Both the position numbers and the translations under genes were made by a program. 64,000 bases of DNA from Terriglobia bacterium (GTDB lineage: Bacteria; Acidobacteriota; Terriglobia; Terriglobales; Acidobacteriaceae), in contig JAIQFT010000008.1 of the NCBI GenBank assembly GCA_020073185.1, positions 1 to 64,000 on the forward strand, given 5' to 3'. Of this stretch, positions 43,201 through 51,773 are shown one piece after another (positions within the stretch are counted from its first letter, which is position 1; each line of letters starts with the position of its first letter). The notes under the pieces are model-generated. The model did no database searches. It was given only the letters and a program-made list of their open reading frames with translations, and was not told where the DNA came from.

Positions 43201-46200
43201 GGACGGGTGCAAGCGCGTTCGTGCCCTGAATGTCGTAGACCTTGATGCTGGGGCTGCTGGCGCCACCGGTCAACAGGAGGGACTGGCCATCGGGTGTGAC
43301 CTGCATGTGCGCCTGGTATGGGTCGGCGCCGAGGGTGGTGATGTCGGGGATGACGGTGGACGTTGCATTGAGCACGTCGAAGATCACCAGGCGCGTGCCG
43401 CCGTTCGTGGAATTCACATCAGCCGAGTAGACAAATCGGCCGTCGGGAGTGACGGCGAGCGCCAGGGCGGAATTGAAATCAGTCGGGGCAGCCTGGATGG
43501 TGCGCAGCAAGGTATTGTGCGTGGTGGTGGAGGCAGGATCGACATCCACGATGTACAAAGTATCGGAAACCTGGTTGACGGTGTCGGCGCTGACGAAGTA
43601 GGCGACTTTCTTGCCGCTGTTTTTCGGGTCGGGTGCAATGGCGATGCCATCGCCGTCGGGACCGAAGCCAGAACCTGGGTAGATCGAGGTGACTTGGCGT
43701 ATCTGGTTATCGAGATTGGTGACGGTGAATTCCCAGAGTCCGGTGTAGGCGAACAGGCCGTCGGACGAAATGGCTAGCGAGTACGTCTCAGGCGCGGCGG
43801 GAATGAGAGTGGAGTCGCGGAAGAGGAGGGCGAGATTGTCGGTGCTGAAGCTGGACACCGCCACGGGATGCGACGGAGCAAAAGCCGGCGGCGGGCCGAT
43901 GCGCAGCACGACGCCGTTGTTGGGACCGCCTCCGCTGACGTTGGCCGCCAACGGGCCGGCAGCCGAGTTGGGCAGGGTGACAACGATGTTGGCGACCTGC
44001 ACTGCGGCCGCCGCAGGAACGGTAACGTTGATCTGTTGCCGAGAAACGAACGCGGAGGACAGCGGATCGAGGTTGCCGAGGCGGACTAAGGCGCCAGGGG
44101 CGAAGTTGTCGCCAAAGATGGTCACGGTCTTGGCGGCCTCGTTGGTGATCTCGGCGGGAACGACATCGAAGACCTGCGGCGCGCCGGCCAACGGGCTGTT
44201 CTGAACGTAGCCGATGGCAATACCGCGCGTGGAGATAGCCCCCGCGATGGTAACCGTCGAGACGAGCGCGGTTGACGGAGAGGAGAGGAAGGAATTGGCG
44301 TTCAAGGTGTACAGGCGGCTGGAACCGGTGAGGCCTTGTACCGGGCCACTGATCACCTGCAGGGTACTGCCGTCTGGCGTCAAAGCCATGTCGGTAATCG
44401 CGGTGGGAAGCGTCACGGTTGCGCCGGGCAACAGTTGCCCGTAGGTTTCAGAGCCGGTGCGCAGATCGAGCGTATTGATCACGGCACCCTGCGCTAGGAA
44501 GACGAGTACCCCGGTGGCGGCATTGGCAGTGGGGGTGATGGCAACGGCGCGCGCACCAGCAAAGGTGGTGGACACGGTGGTAGCAGTGTCAGTCGAGGTT
44601 GTGATCAGGTATACGACTGCATTGCCACCCGCTGTGGGAACACCGAAGACGAGCACGGTACTGCCATCAGGAGTCGCGGCGACATGGTGGCCGGCGACGG
44701 GGAGGGCATTTAGCGCGGCGGTGTTGGCGACGGTGGAGATGGTGGCCGGACTGGGCAAGGTGGTGAAGTCGACCACAATCACCGGACCGAACTGGTTGGC
44801 GATGTAGGCGCGCCAGCCCACCACGGTTAGCGCGAAAGGATGGATGTCGTTTACGCCGGCCGCATCTCCGACCTGGCCGTCGAGGCTGATCCTGGTAACG
44901 GCGAAGGTGGCAACATCAATGATGTCCAGTTCGTCGCGGGTCTGGCCGACCACAGCCAGCTTCGTGCCGTCGGAGGTGAGGGCAAGGCTCCAGGCCCGCA
45001 CGTCACGGATGCGGGTGATCTCGGCCTGGATGGTCAGGTCGATAACCGAGATGTAGCTGCCATTGATATTGGCCACGAAGGCCAGCCGGCCGTTGGGGGC
45101 AATCACGATGTTGTCGGGGCTGGCGCCGACCAGAGCCGGCGCCGCACAGCACACCTGAGAGGGAAAGGGAAAACCGCTGTAGGCCCGGAGCGTGCTGGTC
45201 TCAAAGTCGGTGAGCAGCGTGGTGACGGAGGAATTCAGCGTTCCCGTAAACGTCACCTGCGTGCTGGCGCTGTTGTTGGCCGAGTTGGTGTCGGTTCCGG
45301 AGAAGCTGACTGACGAGGTTGCGGAGTAGTTGGCTTGCAGTACCGCGGTGGCAAAGATGGTAGCGGTGATGCTTGTGTTGGGGGCTAGGTCGGGCAGCGA
45401 ACAGAACACCGTGCCCTCGACTCCGCAACTCACTCCAGAATTCGGCGAAGAAAAGCTCACGTACGACATGCCGGCGGGCAGGTTGACTTGGAACTGCGGG
45501 AAGGTGGCGGTATCGGTCGTGCTGTTGTTGTGAATGGTGAGCGCGAGGGCGGCGCTGCCGCTTACCGGCACGGTCAACGACGCCGGAGCGGTGATGACAA
45601 GATCGATATTGGCGTTGACGTTGGTTATTGAGGTGACGCTGTTGTTCGCGCCAAGGCCGCCGCCGGGACCGTCGTCCACCACCTGCGAACTGGAAACCGT
45701 AAAGGTGCTGCTCAACGGCCCCACCACGCTCGGGGTAACCTTGATTACGATGACCGTACTGGAAAAGGGCGTGAGATTCACGACCGGACAAGTGACCGTG
45801 CCGGTAGAGAGAGCGCAGCCCGCGCTTGAGCTGGCCGCATTGAATGTGACATTGGCCGGCAAGGGGTAGCTGACAATGATGGCCGTGGCGGTGCTGAGGC
45901 CATTGTTGGCAGCGGTAACGGAATAGTTAAACGCAGTGCCATTGGCGACGGAAGCGGGCCCGCTGAGATTGGTAATCGCCAAATCCGCTTGCCGCTGCAC
46001 CGTAACCTGCAATGAGGCCACGTTATTCGTCGGCACGGGATCGTCGTCGGCAGTGGAGACTCGGGCTATGACGGTAAGCGTCGGCCCGACCGGTGGCGTT
46101 GCCAGGGTGTTAGCGGTGACGTTTACTGTGACGGTCACGCCTGCTCCACCGAACGCTACCGTACCTAAGCTGCAGGTAAATGTCTGCAGCCCGGAACAGG

Positions 46201-49200
46201 TGCCCTGGCCGGGGATGACGCTGTTCACGGCGAGGTTGGTTGGCATGGTGCCGGACACGACCACGGAAGGCGCACCCGCCGCATTCGGACCGTGGTCGGT
46301 CGCCACGATGCTGTAGGAATACGTCGTTCCCTCGGCCACCGCGGTTCCCGCCCCAGATGACATGCTGAGGGACATATCGGAAGCGTTGCCGGTGCTCTGG
46401 AGCTTATAGACGAAGGCGTCTCCCGAACTTGCCACCGTGCTGCTGGCGGACTGAACCGCGTTGGCGGTGGTGGGAAAGTTCGTGGAGTAGATTGGCCCGA
46501 CAATCCAGGGGGCTCCCAGCGAATCGAGAGCGAGCCAATAGACGAATTCGTCGCCGGTTCCGCCGAGATAAGTGGAATAAAGCAGCGAGGGCGCACCGCT
46601 CTGGGACGGATCAAAGCGGGTGAAGAAAGTGTCGTAGCCGCCGGCCAGGAATGCCTGAATCGGGTTGACTGTCGGCAGGTCATTGGAATTGGAGTCGCCG
46701 GCGACGCTGACGAGCGGTGAGGTTGCGGACAAAACGGCCTGAGCGGTGGCGTTCGTGCCGCCGCCACCAGAAAAAGCGACGGCGGGCGGCTGCACATAGC
46801 CGCTGCCGCCGGCGCCGGGCGGCACTGTAACCCCGGTCACTTGGCCGCTGGCGGCGGAAAAAGTGGCGGTAGCGGTGGCGCCCGAACCACCGCCGCCCGA
46901 GAAGGTGACCGTCGGTGCGGACGTATATCCGCTTCCGCCGTTGGTCAGGGTGACGGAAGCGACGCTTGCGACCGGTACTACACCGACGCCGATTCCTTCA
47001 TCCCATCCGGTTCCGCCAAAGTAGGTGGAGTAGAGCAGGGAGGTGCCGCTGGGATCGATCTGGGAGAGGAAAGCGTCGGCATTAGTGTTGGCTGGTCCGT
47101 TCAGGTCCCTTTGATACGCAGTGGCGGCAGTCACCGGGAAGTTGGCCGAGGTGGTGTAGCCGGTGGCGTAGAGGTTGCCGCTTTGGTCCCGAGCAAGGCC
47201 GAAAATCTGCTCATCAAAGGTACCGCCCAAATAGCGGTCCCAAACCACGGCAGGTGTGCCTACCGTCGAAATCTTGGCGATAAAACCATCGGTATTGCCG
47301 CCAAAAGCCTGACCGACCAAAGGGGTAGGCATGGCGGCCGAACTGGTGTCACCGGCAATGAACATGTTTTGCGAAGTGGGATCATCCACCGCGATGGCAA
47401 AGGCCTGAGTGGAGCCGGATGCGCCGCCGAAATACCCCAGCATGGTGGGTGTGCCGCCGGAGTTGAACTTGGCCACGAACGTCATCAGGTTGATCATGCC
47501 GGCGTACAGGTTGCTGGTAGTGGCAGGATCAATCGCGATGCACTCAACGCTGTTGGCGGTCAGGCCGGCATTGATAGCGGTCCAGGTGGCGCCGCCATCG
47601 GCGCTGCGATAAAGGCCGACGCGCCCGCCCGCATAGACGATGGAGGGCGACGCCGGATCCACGGCTACGGCGCGCAGATTCAGCGTGCCCAGCGCGGTAC
47701 CGCCGCTGCCGTTCAGGGTTGCCCATGCGCCGGCACTCAGCTTGAATAAGCCGCCGCCGAAGGATGCGGCATAGACGTTGGAGCTGGAATCAATCGACAG
47801 CCCGAGTACAGGGAGCGCGGTTGGGCCGCCCGCAACCGTGGTCCAACTGGTTCCTCCGGGAGCCAACTGGTACACGCCAGCATTAGTGCCGGCGTAGACG
47901 ATGTCAGTGGCGGGATCGATGGCGAGGGCGTTGACCGTCAGGTCGCCCAAGCCGGTGGTCGTCACTTGCCCCCAAGTTGGAGTCGCAAGGCCAACGTTCT
48001 GACTTACCCATACGCCGCTGCCGCCGGTGCCGGCGTACAGAATGCCGTTGTTGGTTGGGTCCAACGCCAGCGAGAGGATAGTGCTAGGGGTCAGGCCGCT
48101 ATTGATAAAGGTGCTGCCGGTTCCACCGCCGGTGATCTTGCGTACGCCATTGAAGTGGCTTCCCTCATAGAGAATGGCGGAATCGGCGGTGGTAGCAGGG
48201 TCCAATATCAGGGCGTGCGTGAAGCTGGGAGTAGCAACCGTGGCCGTCCATGTAGCGCCGAAATCCGTGCTCTTATAAACCCCGCCGCCGGCCTGGCCTG
48301 CGTACAGGGTACCGGGCGTGTTGCGGTCCACCGCGATGGCGTCCACTTGCAGCGAAATGAGTCCGGCGCCCGGGGAGAACGAAGCGCCGCTGCTACGGCT
48401 GGCGTAGATGGTCGGAGGTGGCGCGGAGAGCGGCGTGAGGCTGGCGAAGTCGTTCGAGTATGCACGCCCGGTGACGTAGATATTGCCGCCGGCATCCTGG
48501 GTAATGGCATTGCCCCAGTCGCGCGCGTGACCGCCGAGATAGGTGGAGTACAGCAGGGTGTTGCCCGCCGAGCCGATCTTGGAGACAAACGCGTTGCCGT
48601 GATTGCTGAGGAGAGTTGACTGGTACGGAGCCGGCGAAGTGGACAGTGGGAAATCGCTCGACTGGGTGAATCCGGTGACGTAAGCGTTGCCCAAGCTGTC
48701 CACGGAAACGGCATAGCCTTCGTCATCGCCATTGCCGCCGAGATAGGTGGAATACACCAGCGCGGTGCCAGCGACGCCGCCGGTGCCGCTGGGATTGATC
48801 TTGGTCACGAACACATCGTCAAAGGCGCCGCTGCATCCGGCGGGCGTCACCGCGGCGCATCCGGTGGTGCTGATTTGCGTTTTGATGGGGAACCCGTTGG
48901 CTGCAGTGGAGGAGGTAGTTCCGACTACGTAGGCATTACCGGCCGAGTCGGTGGCAACTGCACCGCCCCAATCCTCGCTCGTGCCGCCGAGATAGGTCGA
49001 ATAAGCGAGCGTGGGGTCAATGATGAGCGTCTGCGTGCGGTCGTAGTTGCCAACGCGGATACTGACCTCTTGCTTCTTGCTGAGGACAAACCCGCCGGCG
49101 ATTTCGCGCTTGCCTTGCGGCGCCTGCTGGTAGATCAGCGGCTTGTGCAGGCGCAGTTCGCCATCGGCAACGTGCAGCACCAAGTCGCCGGAGGCGGCAA

Positions 49201-49843
49201 TCTCTACGCGCCTGGCGCCATCAAACGCCAGGCGGATCTTGCGCGGGTCGGCGCCGGGCGACACTTCGAAGTCGTGTTCCAGCAAACGCTGGTTGCCGTA
49301 ATAAACGACGTCGATGCCGGGATACACGCTGCGATAACGTACGCGGGCGTAGTTGGCTACGTTGGTGCGCCACTGAGAGCGATCGTTGCCAATCAGATAA
49401 TTGCTCTTGCCGGGCAGCAGATCTTCAGGCGCGGCTTGCGCCGAAACATTCGCCCCGAGCAGGCGCAGTTGCAGCGCGATCGGCGGCGTGGTGGGCGCAA
49501 GGGCACCTGCTTCCTTTTCCCTGCGGTCGCGGCGTCCCGCCGGACGAGGACGATGCAGCGACAGAACAGTGGCGTCGCGATTCAGCGACAACGAGTAACC
49601 CAGGCCGCGTGCGACGAAGCCGGTATCGCGATTCCTTTGTCCATGGGCCGGCTCAAAGCTGAGCGGCAATCTCACATAGGCCGAGATGGCGGACTGCTGC
49701 TCCGGCCGCACGACGGATCGGGTTCCCGCTGCGGCAGCTTTCGCGGTGACCGTTTGCGGTTCACCGGACGGTGTTTGCGCAACTGCAAACACGCTGAGAC
49801 AAGCCAGGAGAAACCCCAGGGCACACTTCACCTTGGTCAACAT
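37244..49843 (-). CDS. Giant exported repeat protein (SBBP/YncE propellers, DUF11, TIG, PKD/Ig-like domains)
   Basis: 4199 residues from ATG at 49843 (GTGGAG lies just upstream). Order: signal peptide (LTKVKCALGFLLACLSVFAVAQ); DUF7948-like domain (to about 290: SNYLIGNDRSQWRTNVANY, VYPGIDVVYYG); SBBP propeller repeats of YSTYLGGxxxDxG type, interrupted by BNR/sortilin-like repeats (YAGQAGGGVYKSTDFGATWT); Gly-rich pair (NGGSGYTSAPTVTFSGGGG); DUF11 repeats; then YncE-like propellers, TIG domains and DUF11 domains twice; a PKD-type domain (ANAGADRAVPGV); an Ig-like domain; a membrane stretch with VGCGGGG; and a final beta strand set. Probably cell-surface adhesion or sensing. Codon use is like the neighbours. 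Confidence 0.9.
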   Translation of the reverse strand: MLTKVKCALGFLLACLSVFAVAQTPSGEPQTVTAKAAAAGTRSVVRPEQQSAISAYVRLPLSFEPAHGQRNRDTGFVARGLGYSLSLNRDATVLSLHRPRPAGRRDRREKEAGALAPTTPPIALQLRLLGANVSAQAAPEDLLPGKSNYLIGNDRSQWRTNVANYARVRYRSVYPGIDVVYYGNQRLLEHDFEVSPGADPRKIRLAFDGARRVEIAASGDLVLHVADGELRLHKPLIYQQAPQGKREIAGGFVLSKKQEVSIRVGNYDRTQTLIIDPTLAYSTYLGGTSEDWGGAVATDSAGNAYVVGTTSSTAANGFPIKTQISTTGCAAVTPAGCSGAFDDVFVTKINPSGTGGVAGTALVYSTYLGGNGDDEGYAVSVDSLGNAYVTGFTQSSDFPLSTSPAPYQSTLLSNHGNAFVSKIGSAGNTLLYSTYLGGHARDWGNAITQDAGGNIYVTGRAYSNDFASLTPLSAPPPTIYASRSSGASFSPGAGLISLQVDAIAVDRNTPGTLYAGQAGGGVYKSTDFGATWTATVATPSFTHALILDPATTADSAILYEGSHFNGVRKITGGGTGSTFINSGLTPSTILSLALDPTNNGILYAGTGGSGVWVSQNVGLATPTWGQVTTTGLGDLTVNALAIDPATDIVYAGTNAGVYQLAPGGTSWTTVAGGPTALPVLGLSIDSSSNVYAASFGGGLFKLSAGAWATLNGSGGTALGTLNLRAVAVDPASPSIVYAGGRVGLYRSADGGATWTAINAGLTANSVECIAIDPATTSNLYAGMINLMTFVAKFNSGGTPTMLGYFGGASGSTQAFAIAVDDPTSQNMFIAGDTSSAAMPTPLVGQAFGGNTDGFIAKISTVGTPAVVWDRYLGGTFDEQIFGLARDQSGNLYATGYTTSANFPVTAATAYQRDLNGPANTNADAFLSQIDPSGTSLLYSTYFGGTGWDEGIGVGVVPVASVASVTLTNGGSGYTSAPTVTFSGGGGSGATATATFSAASGQVTGVTVPPGAGGSGYVQPPAVAFSGGGGTNATAQAVLSATSPLVSVAGDSNSNDLPTVNPIQAFLAGGYDTFFTRFDPSQSGAPSLLYSTYLGGTGDEFVYWLALDSLGAPWIVGPIYSTNFPTTANAVQSASSTVASSGDAFVYKLQSTGNASDMSLSMSSGAGTAVAEGTTYSYSIVATDHGPNAAGAPSVVVSGTMPTNLAVNSVIPGQGTCSGLQTFTCSLGTVAFGGAGVTVTVNVTANTLATPPVGPTLTVIARVSTADDDPVPTNNVASLQVTVQRQADLAITNLSGPASVANGTAFNYSVTAANNGLSTATAIIVSYPLPANVTFNAASSSAGCALSTGTVTCPVVNLTPFSSTVIVIKVTPSVVGPLSSTFTVSSSQVVDDGPGGGLGANNSVTSITNVNANIDLVITAPASLTVPVSGSAALALTIHNNSTTDTATFPQFQVNLPAGMSYVSFSSPNSGVSCGVEGTVFCSLPDLAPNTSITATIFATAVLQANYSATSSVSFSGTDTNSANNSASTQVTFTGTLNSSVTTLLTDFETSTLRAYSGFPFPSQVCCAAPALVGASPDNIVIAPNGRLAFVANINGSYISVIDLTIQAEITRIRDVRAWSLALTSDGTKLAVVGQTRDELDIIDVATFAVTRISLDGQVGDAAGVNDIHPFALTVVGWRAYIANQFGPVIVVDFTTLPSPATISTVANTAALNALPVAGHHVAATPDGSTVLVFGVPTAGGNAVVYLITTSTDTATTVSTTFAGARAVAITPTANAATGVLVFLAQGAVINTLDLRTGSETYGQLLPGATVTLPTAITDMALTPDGSTLQVISGPVQGLTGSSRLYTLNANSFLSSPSTALVSTVTIAGAISTRGIAIGYVQNSPLAGAPQVFDVVPAEITNEAAKTVTIFGDNFAPGALVRLGNLDPLSSAFVSRQQINVTVPAAAAVQVANIVVTLPNSAAGPLAANVSGGGPNNGVVLRIGPPPAFAPSHPVAVSSFSTDNLALLFRDSTLIPAAPETYSLAISSDGLFAYTGLWEFTVTNLDNQIRQVTSIYPGSGFGPDGDGIAIAPDPKNSGKKVAYFVSADTVNQVSDTLYIVDVDPASTTTHNTLLRTIQAAPTDFNSALALAVTPDGRFVYSADVNSTNGGTRLVIFDVLNATSTVIPDITTLGADPYQAHMQVTPDGQSLLLTGGASSPSIKVYDIQGTNALAPVLVTTITGSGAPTTNPPLLYWFQVVGTASPRLYAYASDQRYIQIFNFDRTTPNFASLGSYTIPSVPGAFAGSAMAVTPEGTLIYALLENEDAVAVLDAQAIASGLPSGPLSFAGTGNPLITKMRTPVNPSNLAISPRGNASADLFATISTLAPHVTEGGPAIAGVNQPFDVIIGVQNNGPAAATGVTMTLDIPAGIVVNSAVIIEGLASFICSVSTTQVLCPVDNWHVGDFVSVDVNVSATALGSYTFINTVAGNELDPIPASNAASLDVSVPVTADVSVTVSASPNPVAVGQPVTLTATVTNNGPAVATAVSGSLFFAFVSPPVYSASQGTCTTFGTCSLGDLAAGASATITATTTFTAFLANPSSPTVQITGVASTTAADPNAGNNFFTLDLPLTNPATPLQRWLVADRATGRITILDSATNTPIGQTVPAGVNPDAIAISPNRHIAFVANLNATYISVVDLSIQQEIYRIRFGDAGVRNLALTPDGSRVVAILANAPKLLIIDAVTFQLLNFVDLTPQFSDLAPGAPSLIGLAVTGHQAYVAAASSSGIAVVDTNTFAAANVSGVTGTVILFAGNSTMAATPDGLYVVAVRQSPNSLQLISTATNSVVQTVSSTAVLPNTKIAVGARTSAPLGTYGYFGANVINVLDLTPSSPNFGQIVGFTDSLSFAATDLAVSPDGSQLYAITTSSSSLNNAAVVDTGALLSDSASVVFQGRFGGSCISTNNCPATLRAVAAGYVDTLPIAGAPVISGVTPILVFNDTPTTITISGSGFPPDARVRFGKMAGQGGAVASGNELQVTVVSSNELQVTIPAGAPAHARDIIVTNPNVSASLTGQLLSGFLKGGADNGELEIISPIAYQPKFQAVVSDFGAGAIDFLSRSGGNGSQIFVGTDPLGTAFSPDGSQFYAESPSTASVVTGSTQCCQNVQFPQNSQIKLSGQPGQIEGIATAANPDTGKPAVFVSSQVPSTASSPDVQLNVIDADPFSPAVNSILYTIPAHLGSSVVAGGLAVRSDGRYVYQILADGRLVIFDVAARSATIIPAGTLGNLLFNRALVSSDGQTLLLIDIAGNSSVKAFDISANPLSPALLTTINPFVPPGTAGMFFDSLALVGNHLYAYDSVQRIVEAFNFNRANEIATFVNYFVVPGSAPPANGYIAGMAVTPDESLLYASNREDDSVAVIDNAKLLSGVQGDPAMLVTVIGTAQGPSSLSISPKRLDTTVEDVAIAITHSTNPVQLGSNVAFDVTLTNYGPFSGMSSQGSGDSGFLINFDKSLIPVSSTFANSPFVSCTLNATQLLCAFSGNGPDLGPPPQFLSGNMVFQTTTVGNVSVTGYIDGGAYDPDTANNVATDAADVVATDLAVTSMTTSPAGTLAPNTNLTYAITVMNNGPSPSTGFTVTDTLPAGATFLSTPSSIGCTAADTTVTCAGPALGVGQTAIFIIVVTPTAQGTLTNTASVSGNDVDTVPENNFASVQNSVIAADISVTAGSAPISVGGLPAFTATVMNNGPAVATGVVLTDLLDHYGFVSATSTQGSCNFTAPNVTCSIGNLANGASAVVTIVVTAPKQAWAANIFSVFAFQPDPILTNNAFRVGPPLDSFNTPVGSNVAVLATDTADGLIASVTFSNVTRTGSTTMNPLSAAGLPPGFRTGRQPTIFDISSNAEFTGAIALTIHFVPSNFRHPALVRLFHYEAGAWVDRTAGLDAASGAISGRVLSLSPFALLEPLDIIPVANAGADRAVPGVMAAGARVTLDGAASVDADDDALTYRWSGPFPEGGGVVTGVNPSISLPLGVSKVSLVVNDGEADSPAVSVNIAVADFQLSAPSASITLNRGQSTAVTITSTPQYGAFAAPVSLSCAPSAPDVTCSFSTASITPGASGATATLTVTAGSSVARVHRRTMPRQLALWLGTLPLFGIVFVAASRRGKLQMAVLLMLLLLLVAMHVGCGGGGMSQGSSSPTTPGAKTVTVTVTGTSGTLQHTSSVTVTIPR
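40785..40845. repeat. 30-bp tandem duplication within the giant gene
   Basis: The phrase GACAACGGTGACCTGGAG occurs twice 30 bases apart and is translated as two copies of SNELQVT-type sequence (GNELQVTVVSSNELQVTIPAG). It is a recent in-frame duplication next to a TIG domain. Confidence 0.7.
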
Positions 49844-50359
49844 TTGACACTCCACAGGCTCGCCGTCTCACCTGACACGGCGGTTGCCGCTCTGCTTAAG
49901 GCCATTGCAGGCTACGGTCTATGTATTAAAGGGGGGAGACCCGAAATCTTAACCCGCTTTGCAGGAGTGTCAACAGGAAATCTGGGCGGAAGTCTGGCCC
50001 AAGAGTAACAGTCTCGGGTCGCAAGAGTAATGGAGGACTCCCGCACAAAAAGCTCGTGAAAAAAAGACCGAGAGGGCGGCGTGCGCGAGATGCTGCCTAG
50101 CGGGCAGCGTCGTCAAAAAACACCGTTCATCCCGGCCAGAACGCCGTTCATCCCCGCCTAAGTACTTGTAGTAGAGAAGGTTAGCCCGGGAGAGTTTCTG
50201 ACTCTTGAGCGCTTGGCAGGACCTGCGTAACGTCGGCCAGCACTTACAACTCTCTGGCTTGGATCCTGAACGCGCTAGCGCAGTTCGACAGACTTGACCT
50301 CAGTTTGCCAGTGGGCGTCTTGCTGTAGATCTCGTCAGGGTTTTCGAGGGAGTACACAC
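49844..50359. promoter_or_regulatory. Divergent control region with hairpin and direct repeats
   Basis: Lies between the giant gene (minus) and the heme-porin gene (plus). Holds a hairpin GCTGCC-TAGCG-GGCAGC (50092-50108) and two direct copies of CCGTTCATCCC (50123-50133 and 50144-50154), 21 bases apart, i.e. on the same face of the helix. That spacing suits a dimeric activator. No open reading frame of interest. Confidence 0.45.
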
Positions 50360-51763
50360 ATGCGAATTCCCCTAATCAAGAGTCTCTGCCTGGGGCTGAC
50401 CATCCTGGCAGCAATGGCCGCAGCAACCCCGCGAGCATTTGCCATCCCTGCGTTCGCACGCAAGTATGGTCTGCCGTGCTCGGCCTGCCATGAGGCCTGG
50501 CCCAAGCTGAACAATTTCGGGCAGGTGTTCCGCGACAACGGCTACCAGCTCGGCAACGATCGTGACGCTGCCATCTATCAGGCGCCGTCGTATTGGCCGT
50601 CCACCATCCGGATCACGCCGCAATGGCATCGCGAGACGACGAATCGAGCCGCGGTGGACACGGTTGCCGGCGACCCGAACTCCGGGACCACCGAAGCGCG
50701 CCTCAAAGCGTCGGGATTCGATCTTTCCGGCATGGACTTGATCACCGCCGGGACGCTGGCCAAGAACATCTCGTTCCTGGTCCTGCCCGCGTCGGATGAG
50801 ACCGGAGCCTTCCACTTCGAAGCCGCGTGGGTACGTTTCGATAACCTGCTGGGCTCGCACTGGCTGAATCTGAAATTCGGCAAACACGAGCTTGACTTGC
50901 CGATTTCGGAGCATCGCTCCCTGACGTTGAGCGAGAACGGCGGCTATCAGACCTATCACTTTGCGCCTGCCAACCCGTTGCTTCCCCTCGTGCCCGGCGG
51001 CCAAGTCAACTCTTTCGGCGGTATCGGCGACAACCAGTTGGGAATGGAACTGGCCGGCCATTCGAAGAACAGCTACACGCGCTACGCATTTTCCGTGTTG
51101 AGCAACAATGCCGGCAACGTCGCGCTTCCGTCCAGCGGCGGCTACGACTACTACGCACACTTTAGCCAAGCGTTCGAGCTGCCGCGCCTGGGGCTGCAGA
51201 GGGTGGGTGCGTACGCCTATTTTGGCCAGGCACCGACGTATTACTTGACCAGCGGCGGCGAGGCGATTCCTGGAGCCGGCAAAGGTGACAGATCATTCTA
51301 CCGTGCCGGCGTTTACGGGCAGTGGTACGTGGGCAAGTTTGACCTGGCCACGCTGTACATGCATGGCCGCGACAGCGCTTTCCTGGGCACGGGCACGCCC
51401 GCCAACCAGCCGTTCATCTTGCCGGCAGGCGCGCGCAGCCCGAACTGGAATGGCGGTTTCGTCGAACTGCACTACAACCCCAACCCGCAGATGGTGTTTC
51501 TGGGCCGCTACGAGTTGATCCGCATGTCGCAGCAGGCCTTCCCCATCGGCACGTTGCTTACCAACGGCCAGCCGTTAACGCACAACTTCGGCAACACCGA
51601 CGCCTATGTTGCCGGCTATCGCTGGTATCCCCTGATGATCAGCCGCGGCGGCCTGGCCTGGCACCAGGAGTACTCCTGGGTGCGCAACATCGGCGCTGCT
51701 CCGATGAGCGGTCTTAACGTGTCCAGCAGCAGCTTTCTAATGGGCCTGGACTTTGCCTTTTGA
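50360..51763 (+). CDS. Cyc2-like monoheme cytochrome-porin fusion
   Basis: 467 residues from ATG at 50360 (GAGGGAG just upstream). Signal peptide (about 1-28), then a short heme domain with one CxxCH in FARKYGLPCSACHEAWPKLN and FGQVFRDNGYQLG, followed by about 400 residues of alternating aromatic/polar strands ending in SSFLMGLDFAF, an outer-membrane barrel terminus. The N-terminal pattern (FAR..G..C..CH...P.LN.FG..F...GY) is that of Cyc2, the fused heme-porin of Fe(II)-oxidising bacteria, although related heme-porins of unknown role exist. It heads a cluster of exported redox proteins. Electron passage across the outer membrane is the inferred role. Confidence 0.75.
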   Translation: MRIPLIKSLCLGLTILAAMAAATPRAFAIPAFARKYGLPCSACHEAWPKLNNFGQVFRDNGYQLGNDRDAAIYQAPSYWPSTIRITPQWHRETTNRAAVDTVAGDPNSGTTEARLKASGFDLSGMDLITAGTLAKNISFLVLPASDETGAFHFEAAWVRFDNLLGSHWLNLKFGKHELDLPISEHRSLTLSENGGYQTYHFAPANPLLPLVPGGQVNSFGGIGDNQLGMELAGHSKNSYTRYAFSVLSNNAGNVALPSSGGYDYYAHFSQAFELPRLGLQRVGAYAYFGQAPTYYLTSGGEAIPGAGKGDRSFYRAGVYGQWYVGKFDLATLYMHGRDSAFLGTGTPANQPFILPAGARSPNWNGGFVELHYNPNPQMVFLGRYELIRMSQQAFPIGTLLTNGQPLTHNFGNTDAYVAGYRWYPLMISRGGLAWHQEYSWVRNIGAAPMSGLNVSSSSFLMGLDFAF

Positions 51764-51773
51764 GGAACGGCAT

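Noticed and set aside
50092-50108. Hairpin GCTGCC/GGCAGC as a terminator
   Set aside because: It lies between divergent promoters and is followed by A-rich, not T-rich, DNA on the plus strand; kept only as part of the control region.
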